From Spinellus fusiger (lineage: Eukaryota > Mucoromycota > Mucoromycetes > Mucorales > Phycomycetaceae), in the NCBI GenBank assembly GCA_025094145.1, contig JALLLS010000048.1, positions 124,001 through 188,000 of the forward strand: a stretch of 64,000 nt of DNA. Reading direction: 5' to 3'. The translations under genes were made by a program, and so were the position numbers. The notes under the pieces are model-generated. The model had not been told where the DNA came from. It did no database searches and saw only the letters and a program-made list of their open reading frames with translations. Positions 33,851 to 46,300 of this stretch are shown here, piece by piece. Each line of letters begins with the position of its first letter. The stretch's first letter is position 1.

Positions 33851-34117
33851 TTTCTTAGTCTGGTCATAGGATCCACAGTGGAGATCTTTTCTTTAACAGT
33901 CCCGTCTATGAATAATCATCAGCCATTTTATTCCTTCTTTCCTTTTTATAAATAAATATATAAAAAGACAATTTAGCTTGTCAAGGAAAAAAGACTATCA
34001 AGTTCGGGTAATAAAATTCTATTTTTTTCTTATTTTGTTTATAAAGAAAACAGATTCGAGATATTATCCTTATTAGGATAATATAAAGAGGGACTAAGCA
34101 GTCATAATAAGAGAAGA

Positions 34118-34240
34118 ATGAATGTATTAGGAATTATCTCACTGACAATGCCTATCATTCTCATCATTGCTGTTACTTTGCCTATCATTATGTTATTAAT
34201 TTTGATGGCCCATAAGAAAATTGGGTTCTCTTGTCAATGA
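34118..34240 (+). CDS. Possible 40-aa single-pass membrane peptide
   Basis: Frame MNVLGIISLTMPIILIIAV... with about 26 consecutive hydrophobic residues ending before AHKKIGFSCQ and TGA: a one-helix membrane peptide in form. Upstream lies ggataatataaagaggg (TATA-like, about 34,077-34,092), inside a small inverted repeat attatcc-ttatt-aggataat. AT-rich DNA can give hydrophobic frames by chance, so this is weak. Confidence 0.22.
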   Translation: MNVLGIISLTMPIILIIAVTLPIIMLLILMAHKKIGFSCQ

Positions 34241-35900
34241 TGCATAAGAATACATTGAATATATAGTGTATGTAATACCAAAGAAGATAGTAGTCTTATC
34301 ACTTAGTTTTAATATTAATATAAATATACTTATATCTACTTACCTAACAATAAAATGGCTTGTTAGTGAAGGCTGACTAACATACACAATGATATGCATG
34401 TACTATTCTCTTGGTCTTGCTAAGACACAGATTATAAATGATTTATTGAATGTGTTGCAACAAACACTGTGATGCATGTAGTGAACCTGAAGAGTGTAGG
34501 AGATAATTTTAAAATAAGTAATAAAATAAAGGTTTATTTTGTTCATAAATTTACATTTATTGAAGAAAAAACAAACAGAACTTTTATTAGAAACAGTGTA
34601 CAAAGCCACCATATTCTGCATACCGGCGTTCTAATACACCATTGTTTACATTTGTGAGGAGACGAGTCTCTCTTTCTCATTTATTGCCAAAACAAAGGCT
34701 TTGTATAGAAATAAAAAATATCCATCACTACTGAAATATAAAAATAGACAATTGATATCATCTATTCCCTTCAATGCCTCGATCATTCCATTCTACAGCA
34801 CAGTATCTTACTTTATAAAAGTCAAAGACACCTGGATTTAGGATCTTGTTCTTTTGCATGAAGTGTATAATAATAAAAATACAGAAATAATACTTTAATT
34901 TATTTAATTGTCTAATGGTTGTTGAGGAGAGCTTTTGTGGAAAATCATGTCTTGAATGTCTTTCAATCAAAACATCAGCTCAAAATCAGTCAACATAGCC
35001 ATAGCTTGTAAAGTAAAAAATGGATAAAAATAGTCATTTTATATGTACATATGTTTTTATTCTACAGATTTCTGATGATTTGAAACATATTCAATTTCAC
35101 AATTATCATTTTCCTGTCTTTACTATAAAGATCTTTTTTTTATATTCTTTGTATTCTTTATTGAATAGACTGATACGTTATGACATGCGGCACTTTGCCT
35201 TGACTACAACGACCAGAAACTATAATCTCAATATCTGATTTTAAATCCTCTACCATCGCCGTTTAGACATCCTCTAAATTCCTATTTATAGATAATGCTG
35301 AGTAGTAGCCTAAGCTAAAAAAAAAAAAAGAAAGAAATTGGATGTATTTTTGACAGAGAAAGATTCTCCTGAAATTCTAGCCAATCAGGGAAATGCTTTG
35401 ACTTGTGACACCAGAGACGACACTACGTGAAACACTCTCTGGTAATGTGTTTCCTATCTGTGTGCTCTTCACTGGAATTTTTGTGTATGCTTCTAATCAT
35501 TATAAAAGACAATTATAGCCCAAGCTATGCTATAAACTCATATTTATTTATTTATTACTACAGGCTTAGTCTAAATCTAGCATTTAATATGCTTCAATGC
35601 ATCTATTATATGAGTAATACAATACTTTTAGAAAGTGAGATGAATGTGGCTGCTATTATCCAGTACTAGAAAGCATGTACTTCTATCAGCATATCATATG
35701 TTAAACTACTCAGTCTTTACACTGTTATCAAATGTGCACTATTCTATTAGAGTGTTTAACTCAAGATAACTAAGTTATTATAGATGAACGATCTTTCTGA
35801 ACTATAAGAAGGTTCCGACTAAGCACCTGACCCATTTTTACAATGCCTCCCATAGAGTTTCTTTGTCATTGGATAAATAATTATCAAGCCTATTGATATT
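34241..35900. other. AT-rich intergenic DNA
   Basis: No gene or element recognised. Short frames only. Confidence 0.45.
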
Positions 35901-35904
35901 ATGT

Positions 35905-36625
35905 TTATTGTTAGGGTCACTCAAATAGTCAGGTCTTTGGGGCAGTACTACAGATAATTTGACTTGCCTACTCGACTGTTACTTTTCAAGGCATTCCTTT
36001 TTGATCATTTGCCGTCTCCGAGCATGCCCAATTTCTCCTTACTATTATTTTTTTGTATAAGACCTTTTTATTAAGCGTCTTTACGCAGTCACACGTCGCA
36101 CTGGGAGGTCTGACTGGGAAAGCATATTGGACACAAGTCACTTGCAGAAAATTGGAGAAAATAGAAAGAAAAAAAAGAAAAAAGAACTAACTAAACGAAA
36201 AGAATATATAGGAGAAAAGGGCATACAGTTCAAAATACACTAGACTATGACATGTATTCGTTTTCACGGGTAAGGGTGGTAAGGAGGGATCGAGCACGTT
36301 CAGTGATGGTGGAAGAAAGGAAAGGAGAGTTGTAGAAGTGGTTGGCCCAGTAGCCATGCCAAATTGCCTGTAGAATTGCTCCATAGACTTGACTGCTAGT
36401 CAGAGGTCCATTGAGGTCTCCTTACTATTCTTTTCTGCGGAAATAAAAAAGATGACATAGTTTGTTATATTTATGATATTTCCAATAAGTTAATTCTCTA
36501 TTTTCTTCCTTAGTCTATCTTTACTTTGTTTTATAGATATATATTTAGAGTGCCTTTTGTACAAGGTGCTCTTAGTCAGATCTCTTGTTGTGACATATAA
36601 CTGAGTAGAAATACCTATACAAAAC
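35905..36625 (+). mobile_element. Old LINE L2 3' fragment, split by a younger L2 copy
   Basis: 35,905-36,046 corresponds to the coding tail of L2 (NSQVFGAVLQ...). 36,430-36,625 corresponds to its 3' untranslated end, finishing near gagtagaaatacctatacaaaa. The two halves were separated by the insertion at 36,047-36,416. Strongly diverged from the 18,110 copy. Confidence 0.65.
36047..36416 (-). mobile_element. Young, 5'-truncated LINE L2 copy nested in an older one
   Basis: 370 bp on the minus strand, flanked by an exact 13-bp duplication TCTCCTTACTATT (36,034-36,046 and 36,417-36,429). It encodes the L2 C-terminus (QVYGAILQAIWHGYWANHF-like in translation) and carries the complete 3' end (gacgcttaataaaaaggtcttatac followed by an A-rich tail). 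Good match to 19,560-19,915. Confidence 0.82.
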
Positions 36626-36629
36626 ATGA

Positions 36630-37930
36630 GCCACTATAGCACAATGGCTGAAGAGGTGGGCTCATTTTTGGTTAGTCAAGTTGAGAAACCTCGGCCCTTT
36701 TTCATAAGTCATAATACTCGACATTAGAGATGATCAGAGACCATCTACTTACAATGAATGTACCTCGCTTTGTTTATAGGCCTTGGGATTACTCTAATTC
36801 ATAGTCGCTATTCTACTGTTCATAGCAGAGATTATAGTGTAAGTAAATATCAAAAAAATTATAGGAAAAATAGCAAAGGCCCAGAAACAAAAGTGCTCTT
36901 TTGGTTTATTCTTTTATTCTAATATCTTACAAGATTCCTTTATTAACATCTTTTCTGTATTTGTCGATAAAATAAAAATGTTCTGAATATTAGTATTACA
37001 CACCAAGACCTTGATAACAGACTCCACTAGAAGCCATAGATTCAGTAAAAATAACTTGAAATGCTGATGTTTTATTTTTATCTTTTTGACTCAGATATAA
37101 GCGTTTTATGTTTTTATTTATTTGATAATAATAATAATAATAATAAAAAGAATATTTTTTGCTGTGAAATACATAGTTAGATTGAGCCTCCATTACTCTA
37201 TTGATAAATGAAAAACAAAAGCTCCTCCTCCAAAAAAAGGACTAGTATACGGAATATCTTACACTAGAAAAACTAATCAACATGTAGAATCAGTGTATTT
37301 TTATTATAAATTAATAGATACAGTATAAAAGCTCTAATGAACTAAGTCCTGCAAGTAATTTTACAGATGAGATACGGAAACACTATCTACGGATTAGCTC
37401 AAATTACAACCACCACAAAATCTAACTATTAACTATTTCTTTTTCAATTATAGAGTCCGCGTCTTTAATATTTTAAGGGTACAGTTTTCAGGGTGCTTAT
37501 GTGATATTGGTCAGGGTAACTACCAGCTTGCATAGCTATATCAAAACTAGCTAAAAGCTTGAACGAAGAATATATCATAGATAGCTAAATAAACCTAAAA
37601 ATATGAAGTTTTCTGATTGTATTTTTGGGTACCGGTCTAGAAACCCCTATAGGAAGTTCGTATGACCTTGTAAATAAAACTGTTTCTCTCTTGGTCTTTC
37701 AGAATAGTTCTACAAAGGCATTCTAATTCTGGAATAAGTATAATTTTGGTAATTAAAACTTTCTTTATCACTATATAGGATCTGCCCGGTACAACACACA
37801 TAACTTTGTCTGCTGGTACAATCTACTAAAAGCCTATAAACTCTACTATTGATCATTCAAGCTAAAGATACACTCTGCATTTTTTGTCTGAAACAAAGCT
37901 TCTATACTCATCAAGTGCTTCCTGTGTCTT
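36630..37930. other. Intergenic DNA, possible tRNA-derived SINE relic at its start
   Basis: At 36,630-36,705, tatagcacaatggctgaagagg resembles an A box and caagttgagaaacctcgg a degraded B box, spaced about as in a tRNA. No stable acceptor stem could be paired, so I do not call a tRNA. The rest is AT-rich with an (AAT)n run near 37,123-37,145 and no gene. Confidence 0.35.
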
Positions 37931-37933
37931 GTA

Positions 37934-39280
37934 CAGTCACACAACATTAGAAGGTATACGACCCCCTAATTTATACATTTTTAAACATGATTCTTCTTCT
38001 TTTTACCACAGAATCACATTCTATTAAGCAATCTCAAATGTCAAATGCAGGATCCTCAACTATAAACTCAAGAGTTTATGAATAAGCTTGAAGAAAAAGA
38101 GTAATAGGGTGTTTACTGGCTTAAAAAAGAAAAAAAATACTCCATGGATACCATTTCAAAGGTTGTTGGCATTAGCAAGTCTACTGTCCAAAAGATCATT
38201 AGTAGAATCAAGACTAATGGTACACCTCTACCAAGACCTAGTTCTGGTGCACCAAAAAAACTTAACAAGAGAGACCTCAGATGACTTGAGGCCATTCTAA
38301 AAGGCAACCCATTTGCCTCCTATAACTACATAAATTTTGAACTTAAAGCACATGAGATAATCATCTGTAGAGCAACATTCATCAGATATATGCATCAGAT
38401 TGGGTCTGGTTCCTACTTTGCAGCACACAAGCCAAGGTTGTCTGAAGAAAACATGAAGAAAAGACTTCGTTGGGCGAAGGAACGGGTCAATTGGACTCCT
38501 GGGGACTGGAGACGCGTCGTATGGTCTGATGAGTCACGGTTTGAAGTAGAGGGTTACCAGGGAGGAACCAGAGTGATTCGAAAGATCAGAGAAAGATATA
38601 AGGCTACTCATAGTGTGCCTACAACCAAATGAGGGGAAAGGCAGCATAATGATCTGGAGCTATTTCTGGGCTGGTGGATTTGGGCCTTTGGTCTTTGTTG
38701 ATAGCACTGTAAATCAGGACGTATATGTCAACATTTTGACAGGAAAATTTCTGTCATGGTTCATTAAATTAAATGATAAAGAGGATAAGGACTTTATATT
38801 CCAAGAAGATGAGGCTAGCTGCCATACAGCTGGCTATACAACATGGTGGAAAAACACACATGTAATTAAGCGTTTTGATTACTGTCCTGCCCAAAGTCCT
38901 GATCTCAACCCCATTGAACATCTCTGGAGCTGTCTTGATAAGCTCATTGATAAAAAGAGAGTCAGTATTAATAATATTGATGAGCTCAAGATAGCTTTAG
39001 AAGAAGCTTGGGGAAATATCCACGTTGATCTTGCCGAACGTTTAGTTGACTCAATGAAGGATCGCTACCAGGCAGTTATTGATGTCAAAGATGGCCCAAC
39101 AAAATATTAAATAAAAACTTTTATAAATATATTACTATAGAAAATATGTTAAACTAACTTTGTGTTGAATTTGAAGTCATTAGTATGTGTTTTGAGGTCG
39201 TAACATTTATATCCGTAAAGCATGTTTTTTTTCAGGATTTCAAAAAAATTCAAATCATATACTTTCTAATGTTGTGTGTG
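37934..39280 (+). mobile_element. Tc1/mariner element, family B copy 2 (B2)
   Basis: Starts CAGTCACACAACATTAG at 37,934 after TA. The right end is ...CTAATGTTGTGTGTG before TA at 39,281-39,282, where the expected GTGACTG has lost two bases. Length about 1,347 bp. High similarity to B1 throughout, but with fewer lesions in the catalytic half. Confidence 0.87.
38038..39110 (+). pseudogene. Tc1/mariner transposase, family B2, nearly intact C-terminal half
   Basis: ATG at 38,038, TAA at 39,108-39,110. N-terminal part with stops near 38,085-38,110 and a TGA at 38,282, containing a helix-turn-helix-like ISKSTVQKIISRIK. From 38,390 the core is largely open: KPRLSEENMKKRLRWAKE, WTPGDWRRVVWSDESRFE (first Asp), then a one-base insertion near 38,632 (ccaaatgagggg; B1 has ccaaatggggg), GSIMIWSYFWAGG, FQEDEASCHT (second Asp) and QSPDLNPIEHLW (Glu, DD35E). 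It ends ...DVKDGPTKY. Several lesions, so inactive, but the most readable B copy in the window. Confidence 0.88.
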
Positions 39281-39282
39281 TA

Positions 39283-41780
39283 TAATTCACGCCAATCTAT
39301 GAAAGTCTCAAACAATCAGCTCTTATCTAAATTACACTCATAATAAAAATTAAAATATTAAATAAGAAAATGAGTACAACATCCACATTTCTTTCAAGCT
39401 GATCAAAAATAGACTTTCAAAAATATGCGTTGCTATAGATGTTAAATACTTATGTTTATTTCTAACGCACATGCAAAATAAACTCGACACATATGCCGTG
39501 TGTAGTCTATAAGTCTAAAAGGTATGATTGAGTTACATGAATATTTTGAAGATTGAATGAAGAACCTGATGTCATTTAGTAAATCTCACAGCAATATTTA
39601 ATTACTCTAGAGTCACTAACCTATATAGAAGATGTACTTGGATGAGTATACCAATTGCTCTTAGCCAAAGGGCTCAAGAGAAAATTAGATGGGTGAAAAG
39701 TTATTACCATAAATCAAAACATTCAGTAATGGTAGAATAATACTTGCCCCCTCTCTTTTATTATTATTATTAAATAATAATAATAATAATAATGCAAACC
39801 ATATAAACTAATTTTTATAAATAAAGCCTAAGTGTACTGAACTTGTTGAATTAACAGTGAGTTATGTACAGCTAATCATATATTCTTTTGCTGGATTGGA
39901 TCTATCTATATTCATTAAGATAAAATATTTATTTTATTTAAGCGTTTCTATAGTAAACTAAGCCAATGCCTTATCTTACAAGAATAATGACTTATTTAAA
40001 TAGGTGAAAACCTGTCAATTACAAGCTGTGAAGATGAGAAAAAACAATGCTTTGTATATTATGAGTTTCTGGAGGGTCTTCTTTATTCTTAATACTATAC
40101 TTTGGTGTGATGTGTTGATTTATTCGTGTATAAATTAGACATATACTTCAGCCATCTTTTTATTAAGTGTCTCTATGTAATCACACATTGTATCAAGAGA
40201 CAAAAGGTTTTTGCAGAAGAAGAAAAACGTAAAGAATCTTAGTTTCCCTCAGTCTTAATCTCAGTAATTTTTTCATCTTCCAAATAACAATTTGTCCAAA
40301 TCCATGCTTTTCTTCTTTTCTTCTATTAATCTTTATTACTTTATGTCTACTTCACTCACTGAAAAGAGATTAAACAAGGGGGGGAGGGGGTTGCTAATAA
40401 TCAAACACCTTCTGATGATTAAACAACCAGTATCGAACCGATAGATATTACCAAAGAAATTAACACGAATAGGCATACTCAGGACTAGAAGAGCCCTTGA
40501 AACTTCTAGCAAAGGAAAAATCATTGATGAGAATACAGTCAATGACCTCAGACACATAAACATCATTAATATGATTGTCACCCACTCATCAGCTGTTCTT
40601 GAAGAACTTGAGGGAAAATGAAGCTCTTGAGCCTACAAGGAATATAGGGAGAGAGTCTAAAAATTAGAGAAAGACAAATGGAATAAATCACAAACGAAAT
40701 CACAATCCGTTTTTGAAAATGAATATACTAAAAATCAACATAACTAACTTAGTTACCAAGCCCACCTTCTATATGCTGATGAAGCAACCCAGGATCTCTT
40801 ATCAGATAATTGATTTCGAACCTATTTCCATTGACGAACATATGCATTATAATGTGGGCCGACTAATGGTACTTTAATGTAAAACCTCGCAAGTCAAAGT
40901 ACTAGGCTGAGAAAGAGAATGATTTTTTTTAAAAAAAAATAGTACAGGAATAAAGATCACCCATTTGAAAATGTAAAGAGTTTTTTCTTACTAATTAGAA
41001 AAAAGTATAAAAGTTAAAAAAAAAAGAGTATCTATGAATGCCGACAATGAGTAAAGGTCAAAACTGAATATTCTCGGCTATTATAGAAATGTGGACTGTC
41101 ATACGTAACAAGACCTAAATTTCAACATTCTATCTGGATTATGAATTACAGACATTTTAAGTGCTAGTAGTATTCGAAAAACTTCGGTTAGAGTAGCTCA
41201 TTGTATAATGCTATATTTATTTTTATTTTTCTACCCGGTTTCTCTGATCAATCTATAAACATACTTTATGATCTTTATTCAATCTTAAAAGTTCACACCG
41301 GGTAATTCGGATAAATCTATTGTTTAGTGATAGATAGATAGATAGAAAAAACTTCATTATAAACAATAGAAGACTCTAGAAGACATACAAATCAAGGTGC
41401 TTTTAATTGATGAAATCATGGCGAGTCTTAGTAACAACAGTAACTCGTTCTACTGTTTATCCTCAAATTATTTGGATATATATGGTTATGTTTATTAAGA
41501 GAAGTTCTTGATGTCTTTCTAATAAGTCTGACTACCATTATTTATTTCCTTGGTATTAACAAATAGACTATCTATAGACTCGAATTTTATTCTCTAAATA
41601 TTCCACTAATCATTAGAATAAAGCATCAGCTTAGTGTACATGTGTTGAATAAAACAATAGCTCTTTACTTATGTAGCCTTTATAATTGAAAGGTGGTGTG
41701 ACTTCAAAGACCCTCTTTAACAATTCTTATGAACCTTCACTTCTGTTTTGATACGATATGAATAAAAATATATCAACTCG
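39283..41780. other. AT-rich intergenic DNA with LINE L2 3'-end relic
   Basis: At 40,145-40,215 on the minus strand, a decayed L2 end can be read (complement: tgattacatagagacacttaataaaaag; compare gagtaaagacgctaataaaaag). (AAT)n runs lie near 39,760-39,793. Around 40,470-40,920 pieces such as IDENTVNDLRHINIIN look like old coding sequence without a recognisable family. Nothing else seen. Confidence 0.4.
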
Positions 41781-41786
41781 AGAAAC

Positions 41787-42016
41787 CTAGGGCTCTTCAC
41801 AAGTGCCATACATAGCACCATTATAGCGACGACAGTAAGTTCCATTCGAACAGACAAGGTTTTGGCTACACACTAGAGTCAAAGTATAATTATTCAATAA
41901 CAAATCACTGTAAAACATTTAAACGTACCATTGTACAGTCCACGAGTTACTGTTTTACCGCTATTATGAGCATAGACAGCAGGTAATAGGAGAGAGAGAA
42001 TAATAAACCACTTCAT
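41787..42016 (-). CDS. Small secreted cysteine-containing protein (57 aa, two exons)
   Basis: Unrecognised family. Exon 1 is 42,016-41,929, exon 2 is 41,872-41,787. The 56-nt intron (41,928-41,873) has GTACGT donor and CTCTAG acceptor and joins in frame (AAT-G|TG). Residues 1-16 are a clear signal peptide (MKWFIILSLLLPAVYA, cleavage likely after Ala16). The mature 41-residue part holds four cysteines in the pattern C-x5-C-x5-C-x10-C (CSQNLVC, NGTYCRRY, GTCEEP), which would allow two disulfides, plus an N-G-T glycosylation site. TATA-like sequences lie 30-90 bp upstream. It looks like a secreted effector-like, cell-wall or defence-type peptide, but the function is unknown. Neither exon is a long open frame, so ORF-based annotation would miss it. 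Confidence 0.75.
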
Positions 42017-43368
42017 TTTTTTTAGATTTCAAATTAGATTTGTTCAGGAAAGTAGAAAGCTCTATAAAATATTCTTCGCTATTGTTTTTTAACTAAATTT
42101 ATACTCTTCTTTATACATGTATGTAACAAGAATGGATTTTCAAGTCAGCCATATGTATTTTTATAACCTGTTTTGTTAATAGCTTCTAGACAAAGAATGA
42201 TAAAGACTATGTGTAAATATTATACATTTAGAATGCATAGAGTGATGTGAATGAATTTCAATTTATTTTCCCTGTTTACTACCATAAAGCATGCATAGAT
42301 TCGAGTGTAATTCAACAGGGCTTTATGCAGTTCATTATACAAATAATAAAATCAATGAATGGAATAACAGTTGTATAAATATGTATTTAATCAATAAACT
42401 CCATTCCTACACCATAGAACTGATTGTTAACTGATACTATTTTCTTTTATTCTTTCTTTTTCTTGGGACTTTTTCTATCTCTGTACCCCTTATTCCGTTT
42501 ATCTCAGCTTTTTTTTTATTACATTTCAATGGCATGAAACAGGGATATTGAATCGATAGAGCTTGAAAAAAAAACTTAACCGATAGAATTTAAGTACTAC
42601 TGAACGTGATTTCTCAAGCTTCTTAGTTTTTCTATACATGACATTACTTGCTGTGTTACATTATGTATTTGGAGTCGACTTTTTTAAAAAAAGGCATCAT
42701 TCTATCGGTTATCAGAAAAGATGACTTTCCAACAGAATATATAAATATAAATATAAATATAAATAATATGAAAAGTCAAAAATAAGAGATAAAGAATACC
42801 ATTATTAGATATTGCCTACATTAAGCATCAGATCCATTCATCCTTTCAACACAGTGGCAGTATGAAGAAGAAAACAAAAGTGTATGCTAAAACTAAGGTA
42901 CAAAAATGGGGTTTGTTTCTATTTCTTATGAGATAAAGATAAAAAGGATATACTAACAGAATGTCTCTATCACAGGACGTATCCCTTGACTAGCCTGTAT
43001 TTCTATTCACTGGAGGTAATACTTTTTATTTTTATTTAAAATAATAAAAATAAAAAAAGACATGGGATGAAGTGTTTACTTGATGTCGGTAGTCAGCAGC
43101 TTAATATTTTACTTTGTGCGATAGATCCAATCAATTTTTAATAGGTTGGTGATTCGAAATTCAAATAGACTTATGCTAATTTACGACGAATCAGTGAAAT
43201 ACTGGTTAATAGATGTATAAATGGTTTTCTTTGTAATTATATTTGATACCTGGTACTTAATATAAAGCTGAGCATGTATGTATATTTATGTATTATAGAA
43301 AGCACACAGAGAGAAAGAGAGAAAGACAATCATTCTTATAGTCTATTAAACCTTACTTCATGCTCTAT
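42017..43368. other. Intergenic DNA between the small secreted gene and COG1
   Basis: No gene recognised. Contains 5' sequence of the small secreted gene on the left and the 3' flank of COG1 on the right, a (TTTTTA)/(TAAAAA) mirror near 43,020-43,060, and AAATATAAAT repeats near 42,745. Confidence 0.4.
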
Positions 43369-46300
43369 CTACCAGGCTCTAGAGGCATGTGTGTGATGGC
43401 CAATGGGTAACAGTGTAAAGCGAGTTGTATTTGTTACCACCGGAAGAACATTAGGTTGGTCTTGCTGATGAACAGTCTTGGATGTCTTATCATTTCTAGT
43501 TTTCGTTTTGTTAATGACTTGTTATAGTTCAATTTCTAATACTGGATAAGCTTTTTCTTTTTTCTTTCTTACCTATCTAATGGACCCCCATTGGCACTTG
43601 TGAGCCCATACAAGAAAAGAGAGTGTCTTTGATAAAAACGTTCAACACGAACATCGAAATGAGGTGCAAATGTTGCCCAGTTAATGGGATCAATCTAAGT
43701 CAACAAAAGGTTTATATCAATGTGTTTGTGAAAGTATTCGAGCTTACTAGTTTTTTAATAGCATCCAGGTTTAATCTACTACCGCTGCCCTCTCGTAGCA
43801 CAATAGCCACAAACTGCATATCAAACATTAGCTGAAGAGCACATTTCTCTGTGACAGTCTCATGAAGATTTAGAGACTTATCCAATGCCTCTTGTAAAAC
43901 AGAAAGTAGCTGGCCAACTAAGCGTTGGAGTACTTTCTAAAAATTAAAATAAATAAAGAATAGGATTAGAATACTCATAGAAACAAGGGTATAACACTAT
44001 ACATCTCTATAGCTATTGTAGTAATGCTAAACATAAGACTTTAATACCTTGTCCAGCAGTGTTATTTGCACACGTTGCATTTCTTCACATACACCAAATA
44101 ATGCTACAACAATGGTATGATTTGCTTGACTTGGCAATGGACCTTCTTCTGCAGTGTCCTCCCATAGCAGGACAGATGCACACTTTGGATCTTGAAGCAT
44201 ATGATGTAGGGTAGTCTCTACTAATTCCTTAAATTTTCTGACCACACTATTGATCCAAGGCATGTGGGCTTCTTCAAATAAAGTCATGAAGCTTTGTTGC
44301 AATGTCGAGTATCTTGGATCTATCCCCACTCATCTTTTAGTATTTTATTCTCTCTTTTTTTTTTCTTTTTTTTTTCAGTAAGTTTATAAATTACCTTTCT
44401 CAATATTGCTACGAAGCGTAAAGCTTGAAGATGTCTTCATAGCAACAGCTAGTGATTTTGTGTGTTGAGAAAGGGTTCGAGCCAAGCGACCAATAGTCAA
44501 TGCTGTATCCCATGCTATCTCCAAACATAGGTTATTTACAGTTCATGTTCCTCCATCTCCATAGATTAACTAGAAAGTAGATTCATTTACCCAACTTAGC
44601 ATCCTTCCACTTCTCTACAGTGGACAAAAGATCTCTTAGACCGTCAATGTAACAAGACACATATTTGACGACTTGGGTTTGAAAGTATGAATGAAGTAGT
44701 TGCGTGCTTCTTTAGATTGTTTTTTTTTATGCTTAGTTTTATGCATTGTCTCAGGACTTACTTTTTAGCACCAAAGGCTTCTTGATTAGCAAACACGTTG
44801 TGTGCTTCTTTGTCTCTACACATCTGATCCAATGCTGTCTCAAATGCATTGTAACCTTGCTCAATCCATGTCGTCTTTCCTCGTGTTAGTTTTGTCAGAG
44901 TTGTTTTGAAGGCATCAATGTCTGTTAAAGAGGCTAAACTAAGCAAAGCATCGGAAGACATTGTACGACCATAAGAGGTTGGCCAGAGATCAGAAGTAAG
45001 TTCGAATTCTATTGTAGGGTTGAACATATCATATCAAAATATAAAATCCATAGAAATAGACTATTAGACATACATATAGGCACATCAATAGGGATTCAGG
45101 GATAAAGTACCTTGTTTTAATGTTGCAGTGCTAGGCAGAGAGAGCAATGGACTAAGAATACATGTAGGTTGTTCAGCTAATTGCTGAAGGCCAGATTCAA
45201 TCAGACGTTCTGCATGAGTATGAAAGGCACCACAAAACACAGTATCCCACAGTGAATAAGAATGTCCAATAAGTTCTGTGCATATTTTTCTCCAGGATGT
45301 TTCTTGGCTCTCAAATAGTTTCCATAATTTACTACGTGTTTCAACAAGCTTCTGTTGTGTCTTGAGAGGACTCAACATCTCATGCAAAGATTGTTGGAGT
45401 AACTCGTTTATCTCATTAAGCCAAGCAGCAGCTATATTCTGTATTGTATCCTCTTTTGTATCCTCTTTTGCCAAGGTAGGTGTATAGTGCTGAATTTCCT
45501 CAGGCAAGTATCGAACCAAGAGATGAGCATTCGTGCTAGGTGAGAATACAGAGGCAATAGCAGGCTGATGAGAGGAAGTGTGAGGAAGAGCAAATGTTGT
45601 TTGGAGGTTGGTGGAATATTTCTCAAGTGCACTGGGTGAAGTGCCAGAGCCAAGTGCAATAGCGTGTATTTGTGTAAAAGTGCACTGGATGAGTTGAATA
45701 ATCTCTTTCAAGTGATGATTGAGATGCTGTTCTGCTGTTTCTGTGGAGATTGTTTTTATGGAAACATTCATGCTATCCTTAATAGCTTGTGTTCGCATTC
45801 TAAACAGTTCACTGAGACTACCAAGATGCGTCTTTTGGTCAAGTAGCATAAGTGTCAAAAGATTTTCAATAATATGCTGCATCAATAAAAATAGTAATAA
45901 GTATAAAGGTTAGCTCTACTTTGGTCTATAGATAGAGGCATATGAATCTAGTCCCTACCTCATTAGACTGTTCTGTCACCTTGAGATGAAAGGTGACCTT
46001 GAAAACAATCTGTGCTTTGAAAGAACTAATAGCATCCCATTGGCGTCGAATCACTGGAAATACAGTCTAACAGGATCATTGGGTTATATACATGTCTTCT
46101 TCTTAGTGCCTTACGTTAGTATCAATAGAATCAGACTCTGTATCTGTCAAGAGATGATCATGCACTACTTGAGCAAGAATATACAGTCTGCCTGCTTGCA
46201 AATAGTGGTGATGCTCTAAAGCATGCCATATCTAACCATGATGAGCGTTCCTTCTTTTATATTTTATATTTTCATGGTCTATTGCTAGATCTATCTGTTC

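Noticed and set aside
36630..36705. tRNA gene
   Set aside because: A- and B-box-like words are present, but no acceptor or anticodon stem pairs properly.
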